Source of the DNA: Parapristionchus giblindavisi
Lineage: Eukaryota; Nematoda; Chromadorea; Rhabditida; Diplogasteridae
NCBI GenBank assembly: GCA_943737045.1
Contig: CALSFV010000124.1
Location: 62,001 to 126,000, forward strand
Direction: 5' to 3'
Length of the DNA stretch: 64,000 nt
Shown: positions 12,701 through 23,500 of the stretch, piece by piece
Position numbering within the stretch: the stretch's first letter is position 1
How the letters are laid out: every line of letters begins with the position of its first letter
Program-made: the position numbers and the translations under genes
The notes under the pieces: generated by a model
Databases searched by the model: none
The model's input: only the letters and a program-made list of their open reading frames with translations
What the model was told of the DNA's origin: nothing

Positions 12701-14970
12701 AGATATCGTGCACCACAACGTCATCAATCGAATCATGGAGAGATGGAAGAAGAAGAAGAGGGAGAGGATGTTGAGGAGGAGGAGGAGGAGGAGGAAGAAC
12801 CGATAAGAAATAAACGAAGAGAAACTAGAGTATCTAAGGTATTGTAATGAATTATTCATTGATCTAATCAATCAATAATTGTATCAGCGTACTCGTCAAT
12901 TGTCTCCAGTAATAGAAACACCTCGTCCTACTGTGCAGATAGAACAACATCCACTTGTTCCTCTTCCATTCTCTACACCTACCACCAATCCTGTTAATAA
13001 TCGTATGCTCACTCTTACACAGAATACACCATTATTGTAATTATCGATTGATTTGAGAGAACCCATTCACTGCGGCAGTTGCTGAATCGATCTCCAAAAG
13101 GGTTCTAGCTGGATTGCCGACACTGAAGTTGAGAGAAGAAGGACAGGTTTGAATGATTAATTCATGATTAATATCAGGTAAACTAAAAAGTTTGTGCACT
13201 TATATTCTCTATTTCTATATATTCTTGATCGTTAAAAAGTAGATTGAGTTATAATTAATAATGAGCAAGTTGATCTATCTCCTACTGCCATCACTCGATC
13301 TTTGTAGTGGCAGGGTACATTTTTAAATCGTTGAAACTCATTTTTTCGGGTTTCCACCATTTTTAACGCGCCATTACTCTGGTTTTTTTCTCCCAGTATA
13401 GTCTACCTAATATTATTGATCTTTGATCCATACAGACATATGGTGCTGCAACACGAAGCATAGTGTCCACTGCATTGCAAAGATTCATGCCCGGATATAA
13501 GGAAGAGGAAGAAGAAGACGAAGAAGATGAGGAAGAGGAACAGATAGCAGGAAATATTCGACCAAGGAAAAAGAAAATTAACCCTATTCGTGAGGTACGC
13601 GGTTACTTTACATTTATGTTATCATATTTTTTATAGTATTACATATTTTTTCGTAAATTTAACATTTTATACGGTGGAAATTCCATTGTTTGATGTTTTA
13701 GGATGACACTTATTATCATACATGGGCGGGGTACCTGGAGCTCGATTATATAGGGGCATCCGAACGAAAAATGGTTATTTAAAATTACTTATTTTTACAG
13801 GGGGCCTTCACTTTTTTTTTCAAAAAAATTCACCTAAACCTGTTTTTTACAGGGGGCTTTCCACAAATTTTCGAAAAACCCTAATTTTACAGAGGGCACC
13901 CACATGTATGCTTATTATTCTCAAATGTATACATTATTAATATATATTGATTAATTGAGGTTATTCGTGTTATTCACAATCAGACACAACATATTGAATT
14001 GACGAGTGATAGTGATGATGAAGGATCTAATTCACGTGAACATATCTTTGGGTATCTTTACTATCTTTAGTCTACCTTTTCTAATACCGTAATCTGACTA
14101 CTGTAATACAATGAATAGATAGATTAATATGTATTGATTGTAGTCGTACATCTCGTGAGACTTCTCCAGTATTGGAACGTCTATTCGAACAAACAATGTG
14201 TGGAAGGGATGGAATAGATGCTATTGATGGTGATAGAGATGGATCATCTAATAAAGGAATAGTAGAAAGAATGATAGAAGGAAGGAATCAAAGTGATAGT
14301 AATCAAAGTAATGATACTAGTGGAGAAGGTGATACTCCACCTCTTGATTGGACTATTGATGTTGAATTGGGTCATCAGGTTTGATCATACTTATTCTATC
14401 ATAACTAACATTCATATTCATATTGGATACTGTAGGCTATAAATAACAAGAGTCAGATAGTGTATTATTATCGAGTACGTTTTCTTGAAATCGCTATCTA
14501 TGCACTAATATGACAATGAGAATTGATATTCAATTGGATCTTGTTGTGGGATGAAATATGGAATGAAAGATAGTTATATCTTCAGAAAATAGCTGCTGAA
14601 CGAGCTAAGAAGAATACTCGTGATGAATTTATTGCTTCTACATCTCATCATCAATCAATGATGGGAACTTCCATGAATTCTAGATCTGCCCATCTCAATT
14701 CTCACAGGTATACTGGAATTGAATTATCCATCTGATTAATCGATATTATACTGTAGATCAACTAATGAATCGAGTAATCCTTCAACGAATAAAAGTAGAA
14801 GAAGTAGAAAAAGTAGATCTGAGCGTAATACAAATCAATTTGGATGGTCAGGTATGCGGTAGATTACGGTATTTCATTCTATCTAATCGATAATTCTTAT
14901 AGGTGACGATACGTTCGCTCTTCTTAATAATAATCCCTCCTCCGATACCAGTCAAACTTTATTCTTCTAG
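6724..14970 (+). CDS. Large Lys/Arg-rich and acidic-tract protein, function unknown
   Basis: I do not recognise this protein. 23 exons can be chained: 6724-6810, 6856-6897, 7183-7218, 7261-7309, 7350-7453, 7500-7580, 11125-11236, 11771-11915, 11963-12020, 12069-12274, 12364-12424, 12480-12538, 12581-12661, 12703-12838, 12888-~13039, ~13062-13146, 13436-13594, 13984-14051, 14144-14378, 14436-14474, 14586-14707, 14757-14851, 14903-14970 (TAG). The ATG at 6724 has an in-frame TGA 15 bases upstream. The N-terminus is very basic (MVKNIRGEGRGKRGK). Mid-protein there are poly-Glu/poly-Asp tracts (12,163-12,236; 12,736-12,800; 13,500-13,545) and RRKSS/KRSNN basic patches, typical of a nuclear or chromatin protein. 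Nearly all junction phases agree; the join at about 13,040-13,062 is unresolved. The intron 7581-11124 is filled with transposons. Confidence 0.72.
6922..7151. mobile_element. Small MITE-like insertion in an intron
   Basis: Starts CAGGGCTACGCATTTTCCG and ends with the inverse of CAGGGCTGTGCGGAAAA. The interior is A/T homopolymer rich with repeated GAAGATTT/TTTCGA words. It lies in the intron before the exon at 7183. Target duplication not clear. Confidence 0.5.
7589..8608. mobile_element. 1.02 kb foldback element, ATATGAGGCCGTTT family, copy 1
   Basis: Begins ATATGAGGCCGTTTTCGTAAG and ends ..CTTACACAAACGGCCTCATAT. The two arms, each about 450 bases, are near-perfect reverse complements (for example GAGGCAAGAGGCGAGAGAGTG at about 8034 and its inverse near 8150). 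A second copy is at 42,605-43,634 and a 60-base end fragment at about 48,063. No transposase ORF. It sits in intron 6 of the acid-tract gene. Confidence 0.88.
8797..9129 (-). mobile_element. 333-base TIR element with tRNA-like core, copy 1
   Basis: Termini CACGGCGGTTCAATGA and ..TCATTGAGCCGCCGTG; flanked by CACAT on both sides (5-base duplication). A tRNA-like module lies at 8881-8953 on the minus strand, with an A-box-like TGGCTTAGTGGATAGAGC and a B box GGTTCGAATCC. A same-length copy in the opposite orientation is at 28,541-28,873. Confidence 0.88.
9130..9420. other. Intronic spacer between TIR elements
   Basis: About 290 AT-rich bases, part of intron 6 of the acid-tract gene. Contains a TATACAGTATACTGTATACAG palindrome cluster at about 9310-9335. 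No gene seen. Confidence 0.4.
9421..10480. mobile_element. 1.06 kb TIR element
   Basis: The first about 30 bases (starting CACAGAGAATCTGGAGCAAG) are repeated inverted at the right end (..CTTGCTCCAGATTCTCTGTG). Inside, near both ends, are short direct reiterations of GCAAGTT/TTGCTC-type words (for example 10,180-10,400). No transposase domain found in any frame. Confidence 0.8.
10688..11113. mobile_element. 0.43 kb TIR element with internal tandem duplication
   Basis: Left end TTAATCACGGTGTGACAG, right end inverse TGTCACACCGTGTTAA. The subterminal GACCGGCGGAA / TTCCGCCGGTC is also inverted. A 58-base unit beginning AGGTCTCACACAGAAATTGC occurs twice in tandem at about 10,923-11,030. Abuts the acceptor of the exon at 11,125. 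Confidence 0.75.
11258..11743. mobile_element. Foldback element inside an intron
   Basis: Arms 11,258-11,415 and about 11,573-11,743 are inverted copies, outer ends TACAGCCCCGCAGAATCTC and ..GAGATTCTGCGGGGCTGTA. It contains BamHI/SmaI-like GGGGATCCCCGGGATCC palindromes. It lies wholly within the intron defined by donor 11,237 (G|GTTTCC) and acceptor 11,770 (CCCCTTAG), so the coding phase is preserved. Confidence 0.85.
12163..12236 (+). repeat. Coding GAA/GAT triplet repeat (poly-Glu then poly-Asp)
   Basis: About 17 GAA-type codons followed by GAT repeats and GGTGGTGG inside an exon of the acid-tract gene. Length-variable by nature; a change of one or two triplets keeps frame. Confidence 0.85.
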
Positions 14971-15784
14971 ACTTGCTAAATTATTTTAGAGAATATACCA
15001 ATAGTATTTGTAAAATATGCTGTTAATGTTTGTTCTATCTTCGTGTGTTATTTGTCTGTTTTCAAATTGATATTCATGTAAATTGTCAATGTTGTTATGT
15101 TGTGCAATAAAAGTTAGGATTGGTCCATAGACGTTATCTCTTACAGTTAAATGATCATTGATGGATTAGTTAAGTATATGGGGAATTATTGATTGATCTA
15201 GTCATTGAAGAACAATATATCATGTTTCGGTGACGCTAATCAAGTCAGTGATGATTGATATCGTATCTTCAAATATACCAATCAAAAATATTGATTATTC
15301 TATATTGATTACCTCTCCCATAGTCCTTTTTGTGCCAAAAACTCAGGTAAATCGTTTTGAATCTAATCCGAGCAATTTTAGAAGAAACTAGGGCTAAATT
15401 AGATTCAAAAAACGTTCTGATTAGATTCAAAAAGACAAATGTTCGGATTAGATTCAAATATCACTCTGAATAGGTTCAAAAATTTTCTAATTGTATTCAA
15501 AAAATGTTCTCATTAGATTCAAAAAGGCGCATGTTCCGATTAGATTTAAAAAATGCTCTGATTAGGTTCAAAAATTTTCTAATTGTATTGAAAAAATGTT
15601 CTGATTAGATTCAAAAAGGCGCATGTTCCGATTAGATTTTAAAAAATGCTCTGATTAGATTCAAAGCGATTGACCTGAGAATGATAGCAGCCAATTAGAT
15701 GAATCGATAAGTCACAGGAAACGGTACCGTATGACAAAGCTACGGTATTTCGTTATCGATCAATGATCTACATTATACTCTTAC
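14971..15784. repeat. Intergenic with GATTAGATTCAAAA array
   Basis: From about 15,343 to 15,685 a unit close to TCTGATTAGATTCAAAAA recurs about a dozen times. The outermost copies are inverted with respect to each other (CTCAGGTAAATCG.. at left, ..CGATTGACCTGAG at right), so the array is the interior of a TIR element. The rest (14,971-15,340) is the 3' flank of the acid-tract gene, with an AATAAA at about 15,106. Confidence 0.65.
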
Positions 15785-16111
15785 GGAAATGCCCTGTAAC
15801 CAATCCCATAAGAAGAATAGCAATCGGTCGAATGTCATCTACCATAACAGCCGTTGATCTGAAAGATAAAGTATGATTACGGTATGCAATCAATCAATAC
15901 CTGATTCTGACGAGAGGAAGTAGAATGTTCAATACTTCATTGAGATATTGGAATATGAGATACACTTGAAGATATGTAATAGAGATCATATGAAACAATC
16001 GATATGATAGTACAGAATGACAAAATATAAATGATAAGTAGATAAGCAATACCTCCATTATCGATTACAATAGAAGAAGGAGCGATCTCTCCATTGGACA
16101 GCTGTTGATAT
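15785..16111 (-). CDS. Partial membrane-like gene, three consecutive exons
   Basis: Not recognised. Three exons chain in phase: 16053-16111 (YQQLSNGEIAPSSIVIDNG), 15901-15964 (VYLIFQYLNEVLNILLPLV), 15785-15858 (VDDIRPIAILLMGLVTGHF). All three junctions use good GT..AG sites and exact phases, which supports real coding. The last two exons are hydrophobic and probably membrane-spanning. Neither the first nor the last exon was found: upstream candidates near 16,160-16,250 contain stops, and nothing convincing follows 15,785. It may be a relic or simply incomplete in my reading. Confidence 0.5.
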
Positions 16112-16401
16112 CTCTATAAAATCAATCAATATTAATCTTAATCAATAAATAATGAATGTTCAACAGGGAAAGTCCTTGTCTATCGATATAATCAATCAGT
16201 GTAAACGGTATCACTCATATCCATAAACACATTTTTCTTTTATCTCCCTGAATCCGCGTCCAACTACAATAATCAATAATTAAATTACGGTAGATGTGAG
16301 CTACGTCAATCAATCATTAGATTATGGTAGACGCAGCGGAGCACGTGTTAACAACTCGACCGAGCTTTTCTGTACTGTAGTTAGTAAATATCGTCTCATT
16401 A

Positions 16402-16690
16402 AAGATGGAGACCCACGAGTTTTTTCGTAATAAGACTGTTCGGATAGAATAATAGAGATTCATCATACGAATCGAAAGACATATCTGATATTGATTCCCG
16501 ATATGTTTAAAGCTCACTATGCGCATTGAAAGTACAACTTTCTAGGCATGTAGAGAGTGCTCATCGAATTTGCATATTTTCTCTCTCATTTTCTCATTGT
16601 CCCTTACGCCAATTACCATATAATATTAACAATAGCCAACATGCTTATCGTGGCGGGAGTCAGTCATGCCAACTCATGGGTCCCCTTCTT
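16402..16690. mobile_element. TA-flanked MITE, copy C (no tRNA-like core)
   Basis: Ends AAGATGGAGACCCACGAG and inverse ..ATGGGTCCCCTTCTT, flanked by TA. Same termini as 2821-3383 and 18,495-18,855, in the opposite orientation. Only 289 bases; the region that holds the tRNA-like core in the other two is not recognisable here. Confidence 0.7.
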
Positions 16691-17516
16691 TAATAGAGCA
16701 AACTATTGTAATCCAACTTATTACTAGAACGCTGTTTCACATATTCAAATACACATTTTTGACCAGTTAAAAAAATGCTTTTCTACATACGATCAACTAT
16801 TTTAGCTAAAAAATTTTTGGAAGCCCGTACCTTTCAAAAGATAGAGCTGTATGTATGTCTCCAAAATTCTCAACGACTTATGTTTTTTTTTTGTACATAT
16901 ATCTTAAAATGTGTGAAAAAGCTATTTCTGCTTAAACTGATTTCTAATGTAATTGTGAATAAATATATCTATTTGGACCTTTTGACCTTGTGATCGATGG
17001 AAGATTGTGTAGTTCACACAACTATTGTACACTATGTCAATGTCTTTCAATGAGAGTTCATATTTTGTCCTTGATCATCATTCCAATGAGTGACCATTAC
17101 ATCTACACATAAAAGAACCTTCGAACCATGGACTGAACATATCGCAAATAAACATAGAAGAAAATGATAAACTGGATTGTGATTCGTCATATGACGGGTT
17201 ACAACGTTGAAAAAGAAACAATGGAAATGAAGCCCGTCAGAAAATATTGATTTTCAAATTTTCTGAATTTGAAATTGTTGATTTTCAAAATTTCTGAAAT
17301 TTTAGATATTTGAAGAAAAGGAGGAAAAAAATTCAAACTATTAGTGATTTATCTATATGCGGTCTTGAACTTACCTTAAGCAGTACGAGAGCGTATCGAG
17401 TAATTGAATATCTAACCGAATGAATAACTGCTTATACGATAAATATCAATGAAAGTGAAACTGCTTAGACGTTCGAATCGATTAACCCTTAGGAGTTTAA
17501 ACTGAAGTGTGAATAG
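16691..17516. other. Intergenic, no gene seen
   Basis: AT-rich. No ORF with protein character and no clear repeat boundary. Acts as the 5' flank of the Pro/Val-repeat gene. Confidence 0.5.
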
Positions 17517-17524
17517 TATATAAG
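17517..17524 (+). promoter_or_regulatory. TATA box upstream of the Pro/Val-repeat gene
   Basis: TATATAAG, 46 bases before the ATG at 17,570. It is the only good TATA match near a gene start here and fits a highly expressed tissue-specific secreted protein. Confidence 0.55.
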
Positions 17525-17569
17525 AATGAGAATAATCTGTATTAGTATCAATTCATCAACCAATACAAT

Positions 17570-18388
17570 ATGAAGTACATTCTTCTTTGTCTTCTCTCCA
17601 TTTCTTCATCGGCGTTTGGGTATGTTTCAACATTACTTCATTTTTCTATTCATATTATTCGCATTAATTTCATCTTCAGTTGGGCTGAATATTTGAAATA
17701 ATCATATATTTAACAATCTATTCAATTAATTTCAGAGAGGATGAGCGTGAGAAAAGACAATTCTGGCCTTCCGGATTCGAAGGACCCGCTCTAGCTACTG
17801 CTCCCGTTGTAGCTCCTGCAGCCCCTGTTGTAGCTCCTCTAGCTCCTATCGTTGCTCCCCAACAAGTCATCCGAGTTCCCGTTCAGGTAAATCATAGCCC
17901 ATTCAACAATTCTAAATAACCATTTTCAGGTCCCTGTACCTCACTATGTTCCCCAGCCCTACCCTCATCCCGTCCCAGTTCCTCGCCCAGTTCCCGTACC
18001 TCATCCCGTCCCCGTCTACATTCCCAGACCCATTCCCGTTCCTCAACCCGTGCCTCATCCCGTGGAAGTCCCCATCCAAGTCCCTAGACCCGTTCCCGTT
18101 CAGGTTCCCGTACCCGTTCCTCATCCCATCCCCGTTCAACGTCCCGTCCCCGTACCCGTTCCTTCTCCTCCCGTCTACGTTCCCAGACATTACCCAGTTC
18201 CCACTCCCGTAGCCGTCCCTCAACCATTCGCCGTTCCCCAACCCATTGCCCTTCCTCAACCTATTGCTGCTCCTCTTCCTCTTCCTCAGACTGTACCACT
18301 ATTCCAATCTCCATTTGCTTCAGTTCCTCTATCTCTTCCCTCTGATAATTCCAAGATCTCAATCATTCAGAATGGTCCTCAATTCTGA
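17570..18388 (+). CDS. Secreted Pro/Val-repeat protein
   Basis: Exons 17570-17619, 17736-17886, 17930-18388 (TGA); 219 aa. Residues 1-17 (MKYILLCLLSISSSAFG) form a clean signal peptide. REKR at 21-24 just before QFW is a candidate furin-type processing site. An Ala/Pro/Val stretch follows (APVVAPAAPVVAPLAP), then about 35 tandem proline-rich dipeptide/tetrapeptide units of the type PVPVPHPVPVP ending in SLPSDNSKISIIQNGPQF. Such low-complexity secreted proteins in nematodes are usually extracellular-matrix, cuticle or pharyngeal-lining components; that role is inference. The opposite strand is also open through the repeat, a composition shadow. Followed by AATAAA at 18,459-18,464. Confidence 0.88.
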
Positions 18389-18458
18389 TCTCTTCAAATG
18401 TTTTTTCATCATCATTGAGATGATTGTCTGTTCATAGTTTCAATTCTCATTCAAATCA

Positions 18459-18464
18459 ATAAAT
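18459..18464 (+). terminator. Polyadenylation signal AATAAA
   Basis: Canonical AATAAA 71 bases after the stop codon of the Pro/Val-repeat gene. Confidence 0.6.
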
Positions 18465-18494
18465 CATTCTTCCTTTTCTCATGCATTATTCTTA

Positions 18495-18855
18495 AAGAAG
18501 GGAACCCACGAGATTTAGAGTGCACTATTGACAAGAAGAACATGGGGCATAGGAAGTGGCGTTATGTTCTCTGTTAGATATTAGCGAATGGGTGCATAAA
18601 GCGTGTAGCTCAGTGGTTAGTGGTTAGCGCTAGTAACCGCGCTACGTGAGTTCGATTCTCGTTTGCAATTTTCTTTATCCTTCAAATTCAAAAACTCGCA
18701 CCTTTCCCTGGGGGGATCAATGAACGTTATGCTCGGATTACGACATTCCTGTTCAGGTAAAATTTTAGAGAAAATCGTTTTTGTATACAGGGAGATGTGA
18801 TCTACAGTTCTGCCTGGCCAGTTTAGTCACGAAAAAACTCGTTGATCCCCTTCTT
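18495..18855 (+). mobile_element. TA-flanked MITE with tRNA-like core (copy B, intact)
   Basis: 361 bases, ends AAGAAGGGAACCCACGAG and inverse ..CTCGTTGATCCCCTTCTT, TA at both borders. A tRNA-like module at 18,601-18,667 has TAGCTCAGTGGTTAG (A box) and GAGTTCGATTCTCG (B box/T-arm). It serves as the uninterrupted reference for the disrupted copy at 2821-3383. Confidence 0.85.
18601..18667 (+). other. tRNA-like module inside a MITE
   Basis: Reads as a degenerate tRNA: GTAGCTCAGTGG, an anticodon-stem-like GCGC..GCGC, then a T-arm with TTCGATT loop. There is no convincing 7-base acceptor stem, so it is not called a tRNA gene. Confidence 0.65.
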
Positions 18856-18879
18856 TAAAGTACACATAACAACATAACA

Positions 18880-19195
18880 ATAATTTTATGAACACTTAAA
18901 TGTTCTCCATTTTGAATTTCATTTTCATATCTGATATTTTTATTCTTTCGGAAATTTTTAAAGCTCAAAAGAAATTCGATCAGTGGTCTTATGAAATTGT
19001 ATTCTTTGATTTTATAAACGCATAAATGAATTATACTGTAGGCGTTACTCTATTTTGAATTTCATTTTCATGTCTGAAATATTTTTTATTCTTTTGGAAA
19101 TTTTTAACTCTAAATAAATTCGCTCAGTTCTCTTCTTTTCATGAATTTTTTCTTTGATTATTCTGGATCAATGTGTAAATAAATAATGTATATAA
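18880..19195. repeat. Tandem duplication of a ~165-base AT-rich unit
   Basis: TTGAATTTCATTTTCAT..TATTCTTT.GGAAATTTTTAA occurs at about 18,910 and again at about 19,055 with matched downstream text (AATTCG.TCAGT..TCTT). Confidence 0.6.
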
Positions 19196-19200
19196 TTAAT

Positions 19201-19470
19201 ATGTATGACTTGAACAAGTATGATTGGTGTCAGTATAGCACCGTGTTTATCCTTATTAAGAAGTGGATCAACTTGGTTCAAACTGGGAAATTAGCCAACA
19301 AAAAGGGAGAAAGGGTGGAATCAACTGCTATGATGGGATGGGAGTAATCAATCAATCAATCAATAAATCAATCTAAGCATATCGATAGAGTTGTAGCAGA
19401 TAGAGAGGCCCTAACACCATGGTACCAGTATTACAAGTTAAGAGAGATAAGGAGAAGTAAACAACAATGA
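19201..19470 (+). CDS. Small hypothetical protein (74 aa)
   Basis: Two exons, 19201-19343 and 19389-19470, join in phase (GGGA|GTAATC .. ATCGATAG|A) to give 74 codons starting MYDLNKYDWCQYS and including TPWYQYYKLREIRR before TGA. Intron text (ATCAATCAATCAATC) is the style of neighbouring genes. Charged, no signal peptide; family not recognised. Exon 2 might instead splice on at 19,456 (A|GTAAAC), in which case the gene would continue into 19,803-20,430. Confidence 0.5.
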
Positions 19471-19802
19471 TGCTACCAATGGTTAGTGTAGGTATGAATG
19501 ATAAATCGAAGGGGGAGATCAATGACTTATCTCACTTATCGATTGATATCGAAGGGAGATCAATAACTTCTCTCATCTATCGATTGATATCGATTCAATA
19601 CACTGACACTAACCAGTGCATACTAATCAACAATCAAAGTCTAACAGATGAAAGGAACAAAGGGAAACATGAGCAATCGATCGATAAAGTGGACACTCGG
19701 AAGAGATATTCATGATACTACGGTAGCTATGGATGATAGAAATATCGATCAATTATTTTATCTATCTCTCATGATTATTATTCATAATGAATTGATCCTT
19801 TA

Positions 19803-20430
19803 GAGGGAAATCGGAGGGAAAATGGGGAAACAGATGGACACGTTAGCTTGTAATTACTGCAAATATAAAAGGAAATGTAATGATATACTGTATCCGTAAG
19901 TAATTATCTATATATGGAGAGGGAGAATATGAGAGGGTTGAGAAGGGGAATGGAAGGAGATATCATCTATCCATCTATCTATCTATCTTGTATGTATTTG
20001 TAATCTAATACGAAATGAATATGCAAGTGTAGTAGAAAAGGGGAAAGGAAGGGGGGTGGATGATCAATATGGATGGAAAGCTCAACAAATACGACAAGTC
20101 TATGTGTCGATTAAAGAAAGAAGTCATCATGGGTGTAAAAAATATAACATGGTCAATAATCAATAATGATTCTTCGTTGTGAGAAGTGTCGAGTACGGGG
20201 ATAAGACGAGGGGATACGGTATCATGAACGAAGGGGGATACGGTATCATTAATGAAGGGAGAATACAATATTACTTACTACTAAACTATTCGAGTTGCAC
20301 ACGGGTTTTGTCAATGGATTGCAAGATATCGGCTATTGAAAGAGAAAACGAACAAAGAGTAAAGAATAGTCAAAACAACCAATATATATCATTCGATAAT
20401 GCAATCAAAATGGGGAAAAGGGAGAAATAG
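19803..20430 (+). CDS. Possible further exons of a hypothetical gene
   Basis: Three stretches have coding character but I could not chain them: about 19,804-19,895 (acceptor TTTAG, donor CC|GTAAGT; contains CNYCKYKRKC, a Cys cluster), about 20,030-20,170 (KAQQIRQVYVSIKERSHHG), and about 20,300-20,430 (ISAIERENEQRVKN.. to TAG). The last ends 94 bases from the convergent PiT stop. Treat as a candidate only. Confidence 0.3.
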
Positions 20431-20523
20431 AACGTCACAAAGAGTCGAAATGAAAAGGAGATGTGGATTCATCTCAGAATGAAGATATTGTAGTATATTC
20501 CACTCGAAAGTATTCAGTTGGTT

Positions 20524-23500
20524 TTACAAGAAGAAGAAACGGAAAGTGAGCATGACAACAGCACTCAGAAGACCTACAAATAAGAGATCAATTATTGATT
20601 GATTGATGTATATTCCTTCAAGACTAATGGTATTAATCTTTGATCTTTAGATAATGAATGAATGAATGAGTCCATTACCTGCTACTGGAAGAGTAACGAT
20701 CCACGAGAGACAAATATTACGGAACGTGTGCCAACGAACAGAATGAGATGCTTGAGCAAGACCAACTGCAACCACTGATCCTACCTGGAAAATGGACAGA
20801 TTACGGTAACTGCAAATCAACTATCGATGAGAATCATACCTTGCATTGAGTGGATGAGATAGGAAGACCCATCTTTGAAGCAATGAGAACAGTTACTGCA
20901 GCACCAAATTCAATGGCAAATCCACTGAAAATCAATCAATATGAAGGGCCAACTTTCAATAATCAAAACTTAATCGATCAATAATTAAAACAAAATCAAT
21001 AAAGTACCTGGGAGGAGTAATCTTGGTGAGATTTTCTCCGACAGTATAGATGACACGATGACCAAGGAGCCATAGACCAACACACATACCGAAGGCACCA
21101 TACAGAAGAATCCACCTCAAAGGATTACGGTAAATCAATAGGATACGGTAATCGATTACCATTGAGTATGTCCATCCTGACTGCTGTTTCCTTCAACGTA
21201 GATGGCCCAGAGGGAGACAAGAGGTGCGATGGCGTTACTGTAATTACAAAATCAATAAATCAATCAGAAGCAGAAAGTATTGATTGTTCGTCATACCTGA
21301 CATCATTTCCACCATGGGCGAAACCTCCGAAACAAGCAGTCATAACTTGTAAGAATGAGAAGAGTTGAGATGCTTGAGGATCTTCAGGTTTATGAGAACG
21401 GAAGAATGATGATACAGGGGCTACCGTATTACTGGCTGAAATATTCATCTTTCATTTTTATCATTACAGTTATGTTGGTTTTGGCGATTATACCATAAAA
21501 CCTATAAGTAGCATGAACAGAATGTTTCTTGATCTTATTCGTTGTGCGAATATATTATGAAAGTATTTCTCTTTGTCATTCTAGACAGCTACGATCATGT
21601 TTCAACAATATAATTTAGGACAATTCTATCATTATCTCATCAATGTTCTGTAGTGTTCCAATATAAGATGCATAATGAACATTATTCTCAACTCACCATG
21701 AGAAGCTCCATTGGTCTTTCTCTCTTTATGATCATATTCGAGTAGGGCTGCCTTGCCTATAATCATACTCTAACCATCCAAATCAATCAATAATCTATCG
21801 ATTGACTCACTCTGAGCAACTGATCCCAATTCAACACTGTTAGCTGCAGATGCAGCAGAGTCAAGTGTAGATTTTTCTGAAATGAAAAGAGTGAAATGAC
21901 ATTTGGCTTCTTCTTTTATCTATTCATTCTCGAGTTCTCGCTTCTATTCTATTCAATTCTATGTAGACGTCGTCTCTTATTCAATTGCGACTATCAAAGA
22001 TAGATACAAAGATCAAAGATCAAATATGACATCATCCATCATAATGTAATAGTACCTAGAATTCTCTTCTTCATCTTTGGTCCAACAAAGAGTGCAATGA
22101 ATACGGCAACAGTGAATCCCAATCCACATGAAATCATCGTTACGAGAGAAAGAGATAGTTCATTGAAGTGAAGGACTATAATGATAACATCATCATTATT
22201 ATCATAAATATAGAATAAGAATATGGATAATGTAATATATAAATAAGCAGATTAATCAAGAATAAAGATAAATGAACATACACTCAGATCCATCATAGAT
22301 AATAGCGAATAGATTGAATGTAACAGCAATGAAATAGATGAATGGAAGAAGAACCAATCCAGAACGAAGAGGATTTGACTAAATTAAATGATTAATAATA
22401 ATATATTCATTATAATATATAAATTAAATGATATAAGATGAATAGGAAATATACCCTTCTTAGAATGAGATGATCAGTGAGAACATAGAAGATAACAGAG
22501 ACAATTCCAGAGAAAAGGGGAGAAATGATCCATGAGGCAACTGAAATATAATCAGATTAATGAATCAATAATTATAATAATGATATATTTACACTTATAA
22601 AGTAATAATAAAAAATAAACTGACAGATTCTAAAGATCTTGTGCCAAATGATTCCATTGGTTCCTTTGATAACAAGTGAGAATCCAATGGTTGCACCCAC
22701 TATTGAATGAGTTGTCGATACGGGTAATTTGAAGAAGGTTGCAAGTAACATCCATGCACCACAACCTATATATCATACTTATTATACACAACCAATGCTT
22801 TCCATCTCTCAAACAATGGAATAATCAATCAATATTTCTATTTGCACCTCTAAATATACTGTACCTGATAGAATCGATATCTGTCCATACATCAATTCAT
22901 CCGTTCGATTGTACATATTCAGATCAACCACACCTTTCCTCATTGTATCAGTTACTTTATGTCCTATAATCAATAAACGATGAAGACTACGGTAAACGTC
23001 GTTATGAGACTAAAGTCATGATAAGATAAGTACAGTATGCATACCAAGAAGTACAGCTCCGAGAGTTTCAAAGAAACTGGCAAGGATATAAGCCTGATAC
23101 AGAGTCACTACCTGCAATAAATAATAATAATTTTTTAAAAAAATGAATGATAATCATAATCATATGTCTGTCTCGAAGCAATTACTTCCATCATTTTTCT
23201 CCATTTCCCCAATAGCCCTTGCATTAGACATACTTGTGTTATCTAATTCAAATTAAATGTATATTAGATAAGAGACAACTGGTATGATATGAATGTCTAT
23301 GTGGGTGTATATAATCCATCATTTCAAAGACCAACACTAAATCCAAATATTACAATTTTGTTAAACTTCAATAACTTTGAATGTTAATGAAACACCATAT
23401 AAATCTAACATAACTTTAGAGATGATAATATAATATAAGACAATGTGTATACTACTTCTATTCCTTCCTCATCATCATATCATCTTTCATTGTCTTCTTC

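Noticed and set aside
17912..18259. Gly/Asn-rich ORF opposite the Pro/Val-repeat gene
   Set aside because: Shadow produced by the repeat on the coding strand; no signal peptide or start context.
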